NCBI GenBank assembly: GCA_964427415.1
Contig: CAYRUH010000001.1
Coordinates: 62,001-126,000, forward strand
DNA: 64,000 nucleotides
Direction: 5' to 3'
From: Lentisalinibacter sp964427415
Lineage (GTDB): Bacteria > Pseudomonadota > Gammaproteobacteria > Steroidobacterales > Woeseiaceae
The notes beneath the pieces were generated by a model, which was not told the origin of the DNA, ran no database searches, and saw only the letters and a program-made list of their open reading frames with translations. This document shows positions 8,852 through 17,347 of this stretch, piece after piece. A program made the translations under genes and the position numbers. Numbering within the stretch: position 1 is the stretch's first letter; the number at the start of each line of letters is the position of its first letter.

Positions 8852-9097
8852 TCAGGAGGATTCCGACTTGCGGGCGTTGATGTAATCGATGGCCTGCTGG
8901 ACGGTGGTGATCTTCTCGGCTTCCTCGTCAGGTATCTCCGTCTCGAACTCCTCTTCGAGCGCCATGACGAGTTCCACCGTATCGAGCGAGTCGGCGCCGA
9001 GATCGTCGACGAAAGAAGCATCGTTGGTGACCTCTTCCTCCTTCACCCCGAGCTGCTCGGCTACGATGCTCTTGACCTGTTCTTCAATGCTGCTCAT
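8852..9097 (-). CDS. acpP: Acyl carrier protein
   Basis: AcpP is the acidic 81-residue carrier for growing acyl chains. The phosphopantetheine-accepting Ser lies in DLGADSLDTVELVMALEEEF. The start is the ATG at 9097, preceded by a GGAG ribosome-binding site; an in-frame upstream ATG at 9163 would add a non-conserved extension. The gap to fabG (226 bases) is the largest inside the cluster, so acpP may have its own promoter, as in E. coli. Confidence 0.98.
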   Translation of the reverse strand: MSSIEEQVKSIVAEQLGVKEEEVTNDASFVDDLGADSLDTVELVMALEEEFETEIPDEEAEKITTVQQAIDYINARKSESS

Positions 9098-9323
9098 TGC
9101 TTCTGTTTCTCCTTCGCAGAGACTGCCTGAATTCTGTTGCCGTACCGCGGGAGAGTTCCCCAATCGGCGATCCGCGCCGGCCCCGGCTTTTACCTGAACG
9201 CAGCCGCTGCCGCGATCACCCCTTGCGCCGCCCTGTCCGGGCCCCGGCGCCTCCGAGGGCCGGTATTGTATTGGAAAACCGGCCGCCCATTCTACAGCAC
9301 GGGCATCCGGGACCGGAGGCCTT
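9098..9323 (-). promoter_or_regulatory. acpP upstream region, candidate promoter
   Basis: This 226-base gap between fabG and acpP codes for nothing I can recognise. On the minus strand it holds TACAAT (in CCAATACAATACCGG, near 9268-9275), a good -10 match, but no convincing -35 element. An acpP-specific promoter is known in other enterobacterial fab clusters; here it is only an inference. Confidence 0.3.
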
Positions 9324-10070
9324 TCAGATCATATACATACCACCGTTCACATGCAGGGTCTCGCCAGTGATGTACGCGCCCGCCGGCGATGCCAGGAATA
9401 CCGCTGCCGCGGCGATGTCCGCAGCTTCGCCGAGCCGTCCGAGAGGGATCTGTCCGAGCAGCGTTTCCTGCTGACCCTCCTCCAGCGCGCCGGTCATATC
9501 CGTGCGGACGAATCCCGGCGCGATGACATTGACGGTGATGCCCCTGGAGCCGACTTCGCGCGCCAGCGATTTGGAGAAACCGATAATGCCAGCCTTGGCT
9601 GCCGCATAATTCGACTGTCCGGGGTTACCCATCACCCCGACCACCGAGGCGATGCTGATGATGCGTCCCGCGCGTCTTTTCATCATCCCCCGCAGGCAGG
9701 CCTTGCTCATACGGTAGACCCCGGACAGATTCGTCTGCAGGATCTCGTCCCACTCGTCCGGCTTCATTCGCAGCAAGAGATTGTCCCGTGTGATGCCGGC
9801 GTTGTTCACCAGGATGTCGGGCGCCGTCTCGACAGCGCTCATCAAGGCATCCACCGAAGCCGGATCGGCGACGTCGAGTACGGCCCCCTCACCCTGCCCG
9901 CCGAGCCTTTCGCCGATGGCCCGGGCGCCGGCCTCGGAGGTGGCGGTGCCGATCACCCGGGCGCCGGCGGCCGCCAGCCCGTCGGCGATGGCAGCGCCGA
10001 TGCCCCGGGAGGCGCCCGTCACCAGGACGGTCTGCCCTTCCAGCACGTCGGCAGCGAAGATTCCAGCCAT
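9324..10070 (-). CDS. fabG: 3-oxoacyl-[ACP] reductase
   Basis: FabG reduces 3-oxoacyl-ACP with NADPH. It is a 248-residue short-chain dehydrogenase with the cofactor loop VTGASRGIGAAIA, the NNAG motif (ILVNNAGITRD), catalytic Ser in IISIASVVG and the YAAAK Tyr/Lys pair. It ends with the FabG-typical TGETLHVNGGMYM. The start overlaps the ribosome-binding region of the fabD stop (3-base gap), so the two are probably translationally coupled. Confidence 0.96.
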   Translation of the reverse strand: MAGIFAADVLEGQTVLVTGASRGIGAAIADGLAAAGARVIGTATSEAGARAIGERLGGQGEGAVLDVADPASVDALMSAVETAPDILVNNAGITRDNLLLRMKPDEWDEILQTNLSGVYRMSKACLRGMMKRRAGRIISIASVVGVMGNPGQSNYAAAKAGIIGFSKSLAREVGSRGITVNVIAPGFVRTDMTGALEEGQQETLLGQIPLGRLGEAADIAAAAVFLASPAGAYITGETLHVNGGMYMI

Positions 10071-10073
10071 CGG

Positions 10074-11009
10074 TTACTCCTCTTGTGCTTTCAGCAATGC
10101 GTCCAGAGCCGCGGGCGTGTCCAGGGCTGCATGGGGCAGCGACCGATTGATACGCCGGCCCAGTCCCGCCAGTACCTTGCCGGGTCCGCATTCGACCACG
10201 CGGCCTGCGCCCTCGGCCGCGAAGTGCTGCACCGTCTCCACCCAGCGCACCGGACTGTAGAGTTGGCGCACCAACGCATCAGCGATCGCCGCCGGGGCGG
10301 ACTCGACCGCTACGTCGACGTTATTGACCACGGGTATCCCGGGCGGCCCGATGGAGACGTCCTGCAACGCCCTTTGCAGCCGATCCGCCGCGGGCCGCAT
10401 GAGCCGACAGTGAGACGCCACGCTGACCGGCAACAGCATAACCCGGCGCGCGCCGCTCTGCTTCGCAGCCTCGATCGCACGCTCCACCGCCAGCCTCTCG
10501 CCGGCGATCACGACCTGGCCGGGTGCGTTGTAGTTGACCGCCTCGACCACACCCGCTGACGCCGCCTGCTCACAGGCCGAACGGACGGCGGCGTCGTCCA
10601 GGCCCAGTACGGCGGCCATCGCGCCGGCCTCTTCCGCCGCCGCCTCCTGCATGAATCTGGCCCGCTCCGCGACCAGCCTGACCGCCTCGGTGAAAGACAG
10701 CGTGCCGGCCACGACCAGCGCGGTATATTCGCCCAGGGAGTGACCTGCGACCCACGCCGGCGCGGGCCCGCCGCGCTCCTGCCAGACGCGCCACGCGGCG
10801 AGGCCCGCCGTCAGCATCAGCGGCTGGGTGTTAACGGTCAGTCCCAGTTCGTCCTCCGGCCCCTCCCTCGACAGGCGCCAGAGGTCACGCCCGAGCGCCT
10901 CGCCGGCCTCCTCGTAGGTCTGGCGCACGAGCGGGAACGCCTCGGCGAGCTCGGCCTGCATGCCGAGGGACTGCGATCCCTGACCCGGAAACACGAATGC
11001 TGTCGTCAC
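10074..11009 (-). CDS. fabD: Malonyl-CoA:ACP transacylase
   Basis: FabD moves malonyl from CoA to ACP. The 311-residue protein begins TTAFVFPGQGSQ, has the nucleophile elbow VAGHSLGEYTAL and the active-site His in VASHCRLM. The start is the GTG at 11009, which has a strong GGGGAGGA ribosome-binding site about 5 bases upstream. It is the first gene of this fab cluster. The plsX and fabH genes that usually precede it are absent, and the rhombosortase gene lies upstream instead. Confidence 0.96.
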   Translation of the reverse strand: MTTAFVFPGQGSQSLGMQAELAEAFPLVRQTYEEAGEALGRDLWRLSREGPEDELGLTVNTQPLMLTAGLAAWRVWQERGGPAPAWVAGHSLGEYTALVVAGTLSFTEAVRLVAERARFMQEAAAEEAGAMAAVLGLDDAAVRSACEQAASAGVVEAVNYNAPGQVVIAGERLAVERAIEAAKQSGARRVMLLPVSVASHCRLMRPAADRLQRALQDVSIGPPGIPVVNNVDVAVESAPAAIADALVRQLYSPVRWVETVQHFAAEGAGRVVECGPGKVLAGLGRRINRSLPHAALDTPAALDALLKAQEE

Positions 11010-11077
11010 ACGGTCCTCCCCTCTATTCTGCCACCAGCGGCGCGCGCGGCGTCGCGCGGCCGGCGTCGGAAGCGGGA

Positions 11078-11707
11078 TTATAACGTCTGTGCGGTCGCTC
11101 TCCGGCTCGACCATGGCAGCGCGGCCAGCCCGACGATCACGCCGGCCAGTGCACCGTAACGATGGGCTTCGACCAGCACCGGACCGCCAGCCGTCTGCTC
11201 GGCCCCCGGCAGGGGCCCGGCCAGCGCCTCCCACGCGAGCTTGCCCGCCAGCAATACCGCGACAATGCCGGCGGCACGATCCCGGCCGCGCAGGGCCGGC
11301 ACGAGTCCTCCCGCCAGCAGCCCGTGCAGGACGCCGGACAGGCCGACGTACCAGGCCACTCCCGGATGCAGCACGTACAATGCAGCGCCGATCGTTGCCG
11401 CGGAGGCCAGGACAATCCCCCACCACACCGTTGCCCGGTAGTCGCTCCCGGTCAGCCAGCACACCAGAGCGAGCCCGGCCAGGTTCAACAGCAAATGACC
11501 GGTGCCGAGATGGACCAGGTGCGCCGTCAAGAGCCGCCACCATTCGCCGTCGGCCACGGCCGCCCGGCTGTAGCGCAGCGCGGCCGCCCCGTCGTTCCCG
11601 CTCGCGGCCGCCGCGAGCGCCGCGCACACCAGCACGGCGAGAGGAAACTTCGCGCCGCCGAATATGTGCCACCAACCGTCAGCGGAATTGCCGGTTCGTA
11701 ACCCCAT
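11078..11707 (-). CDS. rrtA: Rhombosortase (rhomboid-family GlyGly-CTERM serine protease)
   Basis: This 209-residue integral membrane protein has about six hydrophobic segments and the rhomboid serine protease signature. The nucleophile Ser is in VGLSGVLHGLL (about residue 135), the partner His in VEAHRYGALAG (about 183), and the upstream His-rich helix is HLVHLGTGHLLLNLAGL. The short length and HLLLN / GLSGVLHG pattern fit rhombosortases, which cleave the GlyGly-CTERM tail of proteins exported by T2SS. The divergent gspG operon 86 bases away supports this. No GlyGly-CTERM substrate is encoded in the window. Confidence 0.82.
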   Translation of the reverse strand: MGLRTGNSADGWWHIFGGAKFPLAVLVCAALAAAASGNDGAAALRYSRAAVADGEWWRLLTAHLVHLGTGHLLLNLAGLALVCWLTGSDYRATVWWGIVLASAATIGAALYVLHPGVAWYVGLSGVLHGLLAGGLVPALRGRDRAAGIVAVLLAGKLAWEALAGPLPGAEQTAGGPVLVEAHRYGALAGVIVGLAALPWSSRRATAQTL

Positions 11708-11792
11708 GTTTGCTACAATTTCGTTGATTGAAGGACAGCGGCAGAACGCTGTAGACGTAAGTTTCCCTGGTTTTCGCCGGAGCAGAGATATC

Positions 11793-12269
11793 GTGCAACA
11801 TTACCTGACTTGCGACGCGCCGGACGTGCGCGGCGCCGCGGGCGCAACCCGACAGGCGGGCTTCACACTGATCGAGATCATGGTCGTGGTGGTCATCATC
11901 GGCCTGCTCGCGGCCATCATCGCACCGAACGTCATCGGCCGCATCGACGACGCCCAGATATCCAAGGTCAAGCAGGATATCCGCAGCGTCGAATCAGCGC
12001 TGAAACTCTATCGCCTGGATAACTTCCGCTACCCCACCACCGAGCAGGGCCTCGCGGCGCTGATCGAGCGCCCCAATGATCCGAACATCAAGAACTGGCG
12101 GGCGGGCGGCTACCTGGATCGGCTGCCGAAGGATCCCTGGGATAACGTCTATCAGTATCTGAACCCGGGCCAGCACGGCGAGATCGACATCTATACCCTG
12201 GGTGCCGACGGACGCCCCGGGGGCGAGGGCATCGATGCGGATCGGGGGAACTGGTCGCTGGACGAGTGA
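11793..12269 (+). CDS. gspG: Type II secretion major pseudopilin GspG
   Basis: GspG polymerises into the periplasmic pseudopilus of T2SS. The protein (158 residues) has a prepilin leader ending RQAG, cleaved before FTLIEIMVVVVIIG with Glu5, then the conserved YPTTEQGLAALIERP and the C-terminal calcium-binding region (LGADGRPGGEG). I chose the GTG at 11793 because GGAGCAGAG precedes it; a GTG at 11826 would give a shorter, more usual leader and cannot be excluded. It heads gspGHIJKLMN. The gspC, D, E and F genes are not next to it. Confidence 0.95.
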   Translation: MQHYLTCDAPDVRGAAGATRQAGFTLIEIMVVVVIIGLLAAIIAPNVIGRIDDAQISKVKQDIRSVESALKLYRLDNFRYPTTEQGLAALIERPNDPNIKNWRAGGYLDRLPKDPWDNVYQYLNPGQHGEIDIYTLGADGRPGGEGIDADRGNWSLDE

Positions 12270-12291
12270 CCGCCCGGTCAGCGCAGCGGCA

Positions 12292-12879
12292 ATGATGTCC
12301 GGCGCGACGGGGGAACCGGGACGCCTGGCGGCCGCCGGTCGGGGCTTAACGCTGATCGAGCTGCTGGTGGTGATCGTCATCCTCGGCATCTCCGTGGCAG
12401 CGGTGTTGCCGAGCATCGGCCTGCTGCAGGACGACCGCGGGCTCCAGCGCGAGGCACGCCGCCTCGCCGCCCTGATCGAGCTGGCGGCCGAGGAAGCGGC
12501 CATGCAGAGCCGCGACTACGGGCTGCGTTTCGGGCTGCACGGCTACCGCTTCTACGAGCAGGACCCACAGACCGGCGCCTGGGTCGAAATGGCCGGCGAC
12601 GAGATTCTCCGCGAGCGCACGATTGCCGACGACCTGCGTTTCAGCCTCAGGCTGGAGTCCCGGGAGATCCGCCTGTTCGAAGCCATCGAGGGCGACCGTC
12701 AGCGCCGCGACCCGGACGACGGACCCGATCCCGGTCCCACACCCCACGTGCTGCTGCTCTCGAGCGGCGATACGACGCCCTTCGAGCTGACCCTCAGCCG
12801 GGACTTCGACGACGCACGCGCCGAACTCACCGGCGACTTTCTCGGCCGGGTCGAGCTGAAAACGGAAGACACCTCTTGA
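12292..12879 (+). CDS. gspH: Type II secretion minor pseudopilin GspH
   Basis: GspH is a minor pseudopilin of the pseudopilus tip. The 195-residue precursor has a leader of about 17 residues ending AAAGRG, cleaved before LTLIELLVVIVILGIS, and the GspH/FimT beta-domain behind it (LIELAAEEAAMQSRDYGLRF). Position +1 is Leu rather than Phe. The start is the ATG at 12292 (a second ATG follows directly); an in-frame ATG at 12202 would overlap gspG by 68 bases. The stop overlaps the gspI start. Confidence 0.88.
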   Translation: MMSGATGEPGRLAAAGRGLTLIELLVVIVILGISVAAVLPSIGLLQDDRGLQREARRLAALIELAAEEAAMQSRDYGLRFGLHGYRFYEQDPQTGAWVEMAGDEILRERTIADDLRFSLRLESREIRLFEAIEGDRQRRDPDDGPDPGPTPHVLLLSSGDTTPFELTLSRDFDDARAELTGDFLGRVELKTEDTS

Positions 12880-13298
12880 ACGCGCGGGGCTTCACGCTGG
12901 TCGAGGTCCTGATCGCGCTGGCCGTGGCGTCACTCGGCCTCTCGGCGGTACTCGCCATGGGCACGCAGAGCGTCGATACCTCACGCAGCCTGCGGGATCG
13001 CACCCTCGCCCTCTACGTGGGCCTGAACGAGATCACAGAGCTTCGGCTCAGCGGCGAATTCCCCGACCCGGGCCGCTCGAACGGCGAGACCGAGATGGCG
13101 GACCGGCTCTGGCGCTGGGAGTACGTGATCTCGGAGACCGGCGTCGAGAGTCTGCGCCGTATCGACATCGCCGTCTCCCTGGCCGAACGGCCGGAGGACG
13201 TGGTACGAAACGTCAGCGGGTTCATTGGCGAGCCGGGGCCGCCCGGCGCGGCCAACATGGCCTGGTCGCTGCCGCTGCTCGAAGGGGCGGAGCGGTGA
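12876..13298 (+). CDS. gspI: Type II secretion minor pseudopilin GspI
   Basis: This 140-residue minor pseudopilin forms part of the tip complex that primes pseudopilus assembly. It has a very short leader (MNARG) before FTLVEVLIALAVASLG, with Glu5, then the GspI-type LNEITELRL segment. It starts at a TTG (12876) that overlaps the gspH stop as TTGA, preceded by a GGAAG ribosome-binding site, so translational coupling is likely. Confidence 0.9.
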   Translation: MNARGFTLVEVLIALAVASLGLSAVLAMGTQSVDTSRSLRDRTLALYVGLNEITELRLSGEFPDPGRSNGETEMADRLWRWEYVISETGVESLRRIDIAVSLAERPEDVVRNVSGFIGEPGPPGAANMAWSLPLLEGAER

Positions 13299-13909
13299 TG
13301 AACAGGCGCCGGCAGACGGGCTTCACCCTGATCGAAGTGATGGTCTCGCTGGCCATCTTCGCGGCCCTGGCGGCGGCGGCCTACACCACGCTGAACGGGG
13401 TCGTGGAAGCGTCCCGGGTAGTGAGCGAACAGATGAGCCGTCTGCAGGCGCTGCAGCGGACCGTCCAGCGCATGACGCTCGATTTCAGCCAGCTCACCCC
13501 GCGGCCCGTGCGCGACGAACTGGGCGACGGCCGTCTGCCCGTGCTGCGCGGCGGCGGTGGTTCCCCCGACCTGGTCGAACTCAGTCGCGGCGGCTGGTCG
13601 AACCCCCTGGTGCTGCCCCGCCCCGCCCTGCAGCGGGTGGCCTACCGCATCGAGGAAGACCGGCTGATCCGCCGGCAATGGCCGGTGATGGATCGCACGC
13701 TCGGCACCGAGCCCGCCGAGGCGACGCTGCTCGACGGACTGGAAGATATCCGCATTCGTTATCTCTCCGGCGACGAGTGGACCGAGCAGTGGCCGCCGGA
13801 CGCCGGCGCCGGCGCTCTCGGCCTGGCACTGCGGCCCCGAGCCGTCGAGATCGTGCTGGTGGTCGAAGGGCTCGGCGAGATCCGGCGCGTCGTCGAGGTC
13901 ATCCAGTGA
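13298..13909 (+). CDS. gspJ: Type II secretion minor pseudopilin GspJ
   Basis: GspJ joins GspI and GspK in the pseudopilus tip. The 203-residue precursor has the leader MNRRRQTG before FTLIEVMVSLAIFAALAAAAY, and family segments such as LDFSQLTPRPVRD and LELSRGGW-like VELSRGGWSNPL. The start is the ATG at 13298, overlapping the gspI stop as TGATG; a GTG one codon earlier is possible. Confidence 0.93.
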   Translation: MNRRRQTGFTLIEVMVSLAIFAALAAAAYTTLNGVVEASRVVSEQMSRLQALQRTVQRMTLDFSQLTPRPVRDELGDGRLPVLRGGGGSPDLVELSRGGWSNPLVLPRPALQRVAYRIEEDRLIRRQWPVMDRTLGTEPAEATLLDGLEDIRIRYLSGDEWTEQWPPDAGAGALGLALRPRAVEIVLVVEGLGEIRRVVEVIQ

Positions 13910-14844
13910 ACACGTCTGCGCGGCAACGGGGAGCCGTGGCACTCATGTTCGCGATGCTGATCGTGGCGCTGTGCACCCTGTATGCCGTCAGTCTCGCCTG
14001 GGATACGACGCTCGACGTGCGGCGCACGACGAACCTGCTCTGGCGCGAGCAGGCCGCCCAGGTAGCCCTTGGCGCGGAGCAATGGGTGGGCATGATACTG
14101 CGCCAGGACGCCGAGGAGAGCGACACCGATCATCTGGGCGAGATCTGGGCCCAGCGCCTGCCGCCGCTGCCGGTGGACGGCGCGGGCATGAGCGGAGAGA
14201 TCGCCGGCGGGCTCACGGACCTGCAGGGCCGCTTCAATATCAATAACCTGCTGAACGCGGAGGGGGTGATCGACGAAGCGTCCCTGGAGCAGTTCCGCCG
14301 TCTGCTCCTCGCCCTCGGCCTGCAGCCCGCGCTGGCCGGCGCCGTGGCCGACTGGCTGGATGCGGATACGCAACCGCTGTTCCCCGACGGCGCAGAGGAC
14401 GGCGAGTACACGGGCCGCGTGCCGCCCTACCGCAGCGCCAACATTTTCGTCGTCAGTGCCAGCGAACTGGCGGCGGTCTCCGGCATGGATGCGGACAGCT
14501 TCCGCATCCTGCGTCCCCACGTGACGGCGCTGCCCGGCCGGACCACCGTCAATGTGAACACGGCCACACCCGCCGTGCTGCAATCCCTGGACGAGAATCT
14601 GACCGCCGCCGACGCGGAACGCCTGCTGAGCGAACGCGAGGACGGAGGCTTTGTCGACGTCACCGCTTCATTCTCCTCGGTCGTGCCGCCCGAAGTCCTG
14701 AATACGCTCGGCGAATCAACGAATTACTTTCGCCTGGAGAGTGTCGTTCGTATTGGCACCGTCAGGCTCACGATGTACAGTCTCCTCCAGCGTGGCCCCC
14801 AGGGCGACGTGTCGCCCATCCTGAGGACTTTTGGCACCGAATAG
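13906..14844 (+). CDS. gspK: Type II secretion minor pseudopilin GspK
   Basis: GspK is the large minor pseudopilin that caps the pseudopilus. The 312-residue precursor has the leader NTSARQRG before AVALMFAMLIVAL and, as usual for GspK, no Glu at position 5. The body has the GspK marks GLTDLQGRFNINNLLN, DWLDAD and VNVNTATPAVL (helix-hairpin-helix-like). The start is the GTG at 13906, overlapping the gspJ stop as GTGA. Confidence 0.93.
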   Translation: MNTSARQRGAVALMFAMLIVALCTLYAVSLAWDTTLDVRRTTNLLWREQAAQVALGAEQWVGMILRQDAEESDTDHLGEIWAQRLPPLPVDGAGMSGEIAGGLTDLQGRFNINNLLNAEGVIDEASLEQFRRLLLALGLQPALAGAVADWLDADTQPLFPDGAEDGEYTGRVPPYRSANIFVVSASELAAVSGMDADSFRILRPHVTALPGRTTVNVNTATPAVLQSLDENLTAADAERLLSEREDGGFVDVTASFSSVVPPEVLNTLGESTNYFRLESVVRIGTVRLTMYSLLQRGPQGDVSPILRTFGTE

Positions 14845-14847
14845 AGC

Positions 14848-16128
14848 ATGGCCGAGATCTTCGTCATCCGCGTAGCGGGCGCTGACGCGAGCGAGACGGA
14901 CTGGCTGGCGGTCGACTCCAGCGGTGCGCGGCGCGGTGAGCCCGGCCAGGGCACGCTGGCGGACGCCGCAGCGGCGGCCGAAGACCGGCGTGTTTATGTC
15001 ATGGTGCCGGCCACCGAGGTGCTGCTGACCTCCGCCGACGTACCGGCCAAGGGTGCCCGGCTGCTGCAGGCCCTGCCTTTCGCCCTGGAGGAACAAGTGG
15101 CCCAGGATGTCGACCGGCTGCACTTCGCGGCAGGCGAGCGGCGCAGCAATGGCCGCATTCCGGTCGCCGTGGTCGAGCGGGAGTTTCTCGACACGCTGCT
15201 GGCGCGGCTGCGCGAGGCCGGGATGGAACCGGCCGGCGTATTCAGTGAGGCGCAGGGCCTCGCCCGCATCCCGGGCACGCTGAGCGCGCTGATCGAGGAT
15301 GATCGCATCATCCTGAACGACGGTGCCTCGATGGAGCTCGCGTTGGAGGGAATGCGTCCCGGCGACGCGCTGGCGGCCATCGGAGCGCTGGATGACCCGG
15401 CCGAGCACGGCGAGTCCGCCGGCGACACGGCGGAGGTTCCCCGCCATCTGTTGATCTACAGCGATCCCGAGGTCGCGCAGCGCCACGAACTCGAGTTCCA
15501 GGCGCTGCGCCAGCAGCTGGACAGTCTCGAGGTCAAGTTGCTCCCCGACGGCGCCCTGCCCCGGCTCGCGGTCACGGTCGCAGCCGGCAGCGGCATCAAC
15601 CTGCTGCAGGGGCGCTATGCGCCTCGCAGCGCGACCGGCTCGCTGCTGCGGCCGTGGCGGGCCGCAGCCGCTCTGGCAGCGGCACTGATCGTGCTCACGC
15701 TGATCGGCAGCGGCCTGCGGTACGCCGAACTGAGGGCTGAGGACGAGCGGCTCCGGGCTGAGATCGTCGAGGCTTTCCAGGCCACCTTCCCATGGGTGCG
15801 CGAGGTGCGCGATCCCCGCGCCCAGATGAACTCCGAGCTCGCGCGTCTTGGCCGCGGTGGCGGCACCCAGCAGACGCCCCGGCAGTTTCTCGAGACGCTG
15901 GAGAGCATCAGCGCGGCGATGGGCCAGGCCTCGGGCACGCGCATCGAGGCGATCAGCTACCGTGACGGGGTCATGGATATCCGGCTGACCGCGCCAGACG
16001 TCGCGACGCTCGACCGGCTGCGCAAGCTGGTGGACCAGGATGGGCGGTTCACCGCCCGGATCCAGTCCACCGATCAGCAGGAAGGCAGCGTCCGCAGCCG
16101 CCTGCAGATCCAGTTGGCGGGCGCATGA
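14848..16128 (+). CDS. gspL: Type II secretion protein GspL
   Basis: GspL links the cytoplasmic ATPase GspE to the inner-membrane platform. The 426-residue protein has an actin-like cytoplasmic domain (about 1-245, including LPFALEEQVAQDVDRLHFA), one membrane segment (about 268-290, AAAALAAALIVLTLIGSG) and a periplasmic ferredoxin-like domain. The start is 3 bases after the gspK stop, and its stop overlaps the gspM start. Confidence 0.92.
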   Translation: MAEIFVIRVAGADASETDWLAVDSSGARRGEPGQGTLADAAAAAEDRRVYVMVPATEVLLTSADVPAKGARLLQALPFALEEQVAQDVDRLHFAAGERRSNGRIPVAVVEREFLDTLLARLREAGMEPAGVFSEAQGLARIPGTLSALIEDDRIILNDGASMELALEGMRPGDALAAIGALDDPAEHGESAGDTAEVPRHLLIYSDPEVAQRHELEFQALRQQLDSLEVKLLPDGALPRLAVTVAAGSGINLLQGRYAPRSATGSLLRPWRAAAALAAALIVLTLIGSGLRYAELRAEDERLRAEIVEAFQATFPWVREVRDPRAQMNSELARLGRGGGTQQTPRQFLETLESISAAMGQASGTRIEAISYRDGVMDIRLTAPDVATLDRLRKLVDQDGRFTARIQSTDQQEGSVRSRLQIQLAGA

Positions 16129-16607
16129 AGGAGTGGTTCGACGATCTCGCACCGCGGGAGCGGATGCTCGTGACCCTGGCCGGCGTGCTCACCGCAGTGG
16201 TCGCGCTATACCTGGGCGTCTGGCTGCCCCTCGACCGGGCCAGCAGCCGGCTCGAGAACCGGGTCGAGAGCCAGCGCGAACTCGTCACCGAACTGCGTCA
16301 GCTGCGCGGTCGCGTCTCCGCCCCGTCCGCCGGCGGCCCCGCCTCTACCCCCGGCGGACAGTCGCTGGTGGTGGTGGTCGACAGCACGGTGCGCCAGCGC
16401 GGCCTGGGCACAACGCTGAAGCGCAGCCGACCGCTGGATGGCGATTCCATCCAGGTCGGCTTCGAGAACGTCGCTTTCGACGCACTGGTGGAGTGGCTGG
16501 GGCAGCTCGCCAGTCAGCATGGCATCGAGATCGGCGCCGCCTCCTTCTCGAATCGTGCAGAGCCCGGCCGCGTGGACGCGACGCTGACGCTGGAACGGGC
16601 GCTTTAG
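16125..16607 (+). CDS. gspM: Type II secretion protein GspM
   Basis: GspM pairs with GspL in the inner-membrane assembly platform. The 160-residue protein has a short cytoplasmic N-terminus with the family's PRERMLV motif, one membrane helix (about 13-33), a coiled-coil stretch and a small periplasmic domain (ALVEWLGQLASQHGI). It overlaps gspL by 4 bases (ATGA). Confidence 0.9.
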   Translation: MKEWFDDLAPRERMLVTLAGVLTAVVALYLGVWLPLDRASSRLENRVESQRELVTELRQLRGRVSAPSAGGPASTPGGQSLVVVVDSTVRQRGLGTTLKRSRPLDGDSIQVGFENVAFDALVEWLGQLASQHGIEIGAASFSNRAEPGRVDATLTLERAL

Positions 16608-17347
16608 TGTTCTCCAGCCGTCTGCTCATCGCGGCCGCCGCCGCGGCCTTCGTTCTGGGTCTGGTCGCCCTGTTCCCCGCCCGTCTCGCCCTCGCCTGGT
16701 TCGCGCCGGCGGAGTTCCGCACGGCCGGCGTCGCGGGCACGATCTGGAGCGGCCGGGCGGCGCGGGCATCCGCCGCCGGGATCTTCCTGGCGCCGCTCAG
16801 CTGGGAATTCCGGCCGTCGGCGCTGCTGGGTGGTGCGGTGGGATACAGGATCGACGCGGAACTGCCGGGCGGCAGCGTCCGCGGCGACGTCGCGGTGACT
16901 GTCACCGGGACGCTGCGCGTCGCCGATCTCCAGGCCTCGGTGCCGCTGGAGAGCGTCTCGCGCATCATGCCGGTGGCGCAGGCGGAAGGCCGCCTGCGGG
17001 CCGATATCGAGCGCGGCCGGTTCGAGGACGGCTGGCCGCGGGAGCTGGTGGGGACTGTCAGCGTCGAGGATCTGGTGTACCGGCCGGCGGGCAGCAATTC
17101 CATCGGCAATTACCGGGTCGAGTTCCTGCCCGTCGACGACGACGGGCTGCGCGGCGTCCTGGCCGACGGCGGCGGTCCGCTGGAGGTGGCCGGCGAAATC
17201 GCGCTGACCGGCGAGCGGAATTACGAACTCCGCGGCGAGGTCAGGGCGCGTCCGGGCGCGCCCGCCGCACTTGCCAACTCATTGCGCTTCCTCGGCTCGC
17301 CGGACGAGGCAGGGCGCCACGAGTTCAGCCTGGCAGGCCGTCTCTGA
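16607..17347 (+). CDS. gspN: Type II secretion protein GspN
   Basis: GspN is an accessory T2SS protein with one N-terminal membrane helix and a periplasmic beta-rich domain. The 246-residue product begins SSRLLIAAAAAAFVLGLVAL and continues with the GspN-like AGVAGTIWSGRA and LSWEFRPSALLGG. The start is the GTG at 16607, overlapping the gspM TAG by one base. Its 3' end overlaps the convergent helicase gene by 23 bases (17325-17347). Confidence 0.85.
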   Translation: MFSSRLLIAAAAAAFVLGLVALFPARLALAWFAPAEFRTAGVAGTIWSGRAARASAAGIFLAPLSWEFRPSALLGGAVGYRIDAELPGGSVRGDVAVTVTGTLRVADLQASVPLESVSRIMPVAQAEGRLRADIERGRFEDGWPRELVGTVSVEDLVYRPAGSNSIGNYRVEFLPVDDDGLRGVLADGGGPLEVAGEIALTGERNYELRGEVRARPGAPAALANSLRFLGSPDEAGRHEFSLAGRL

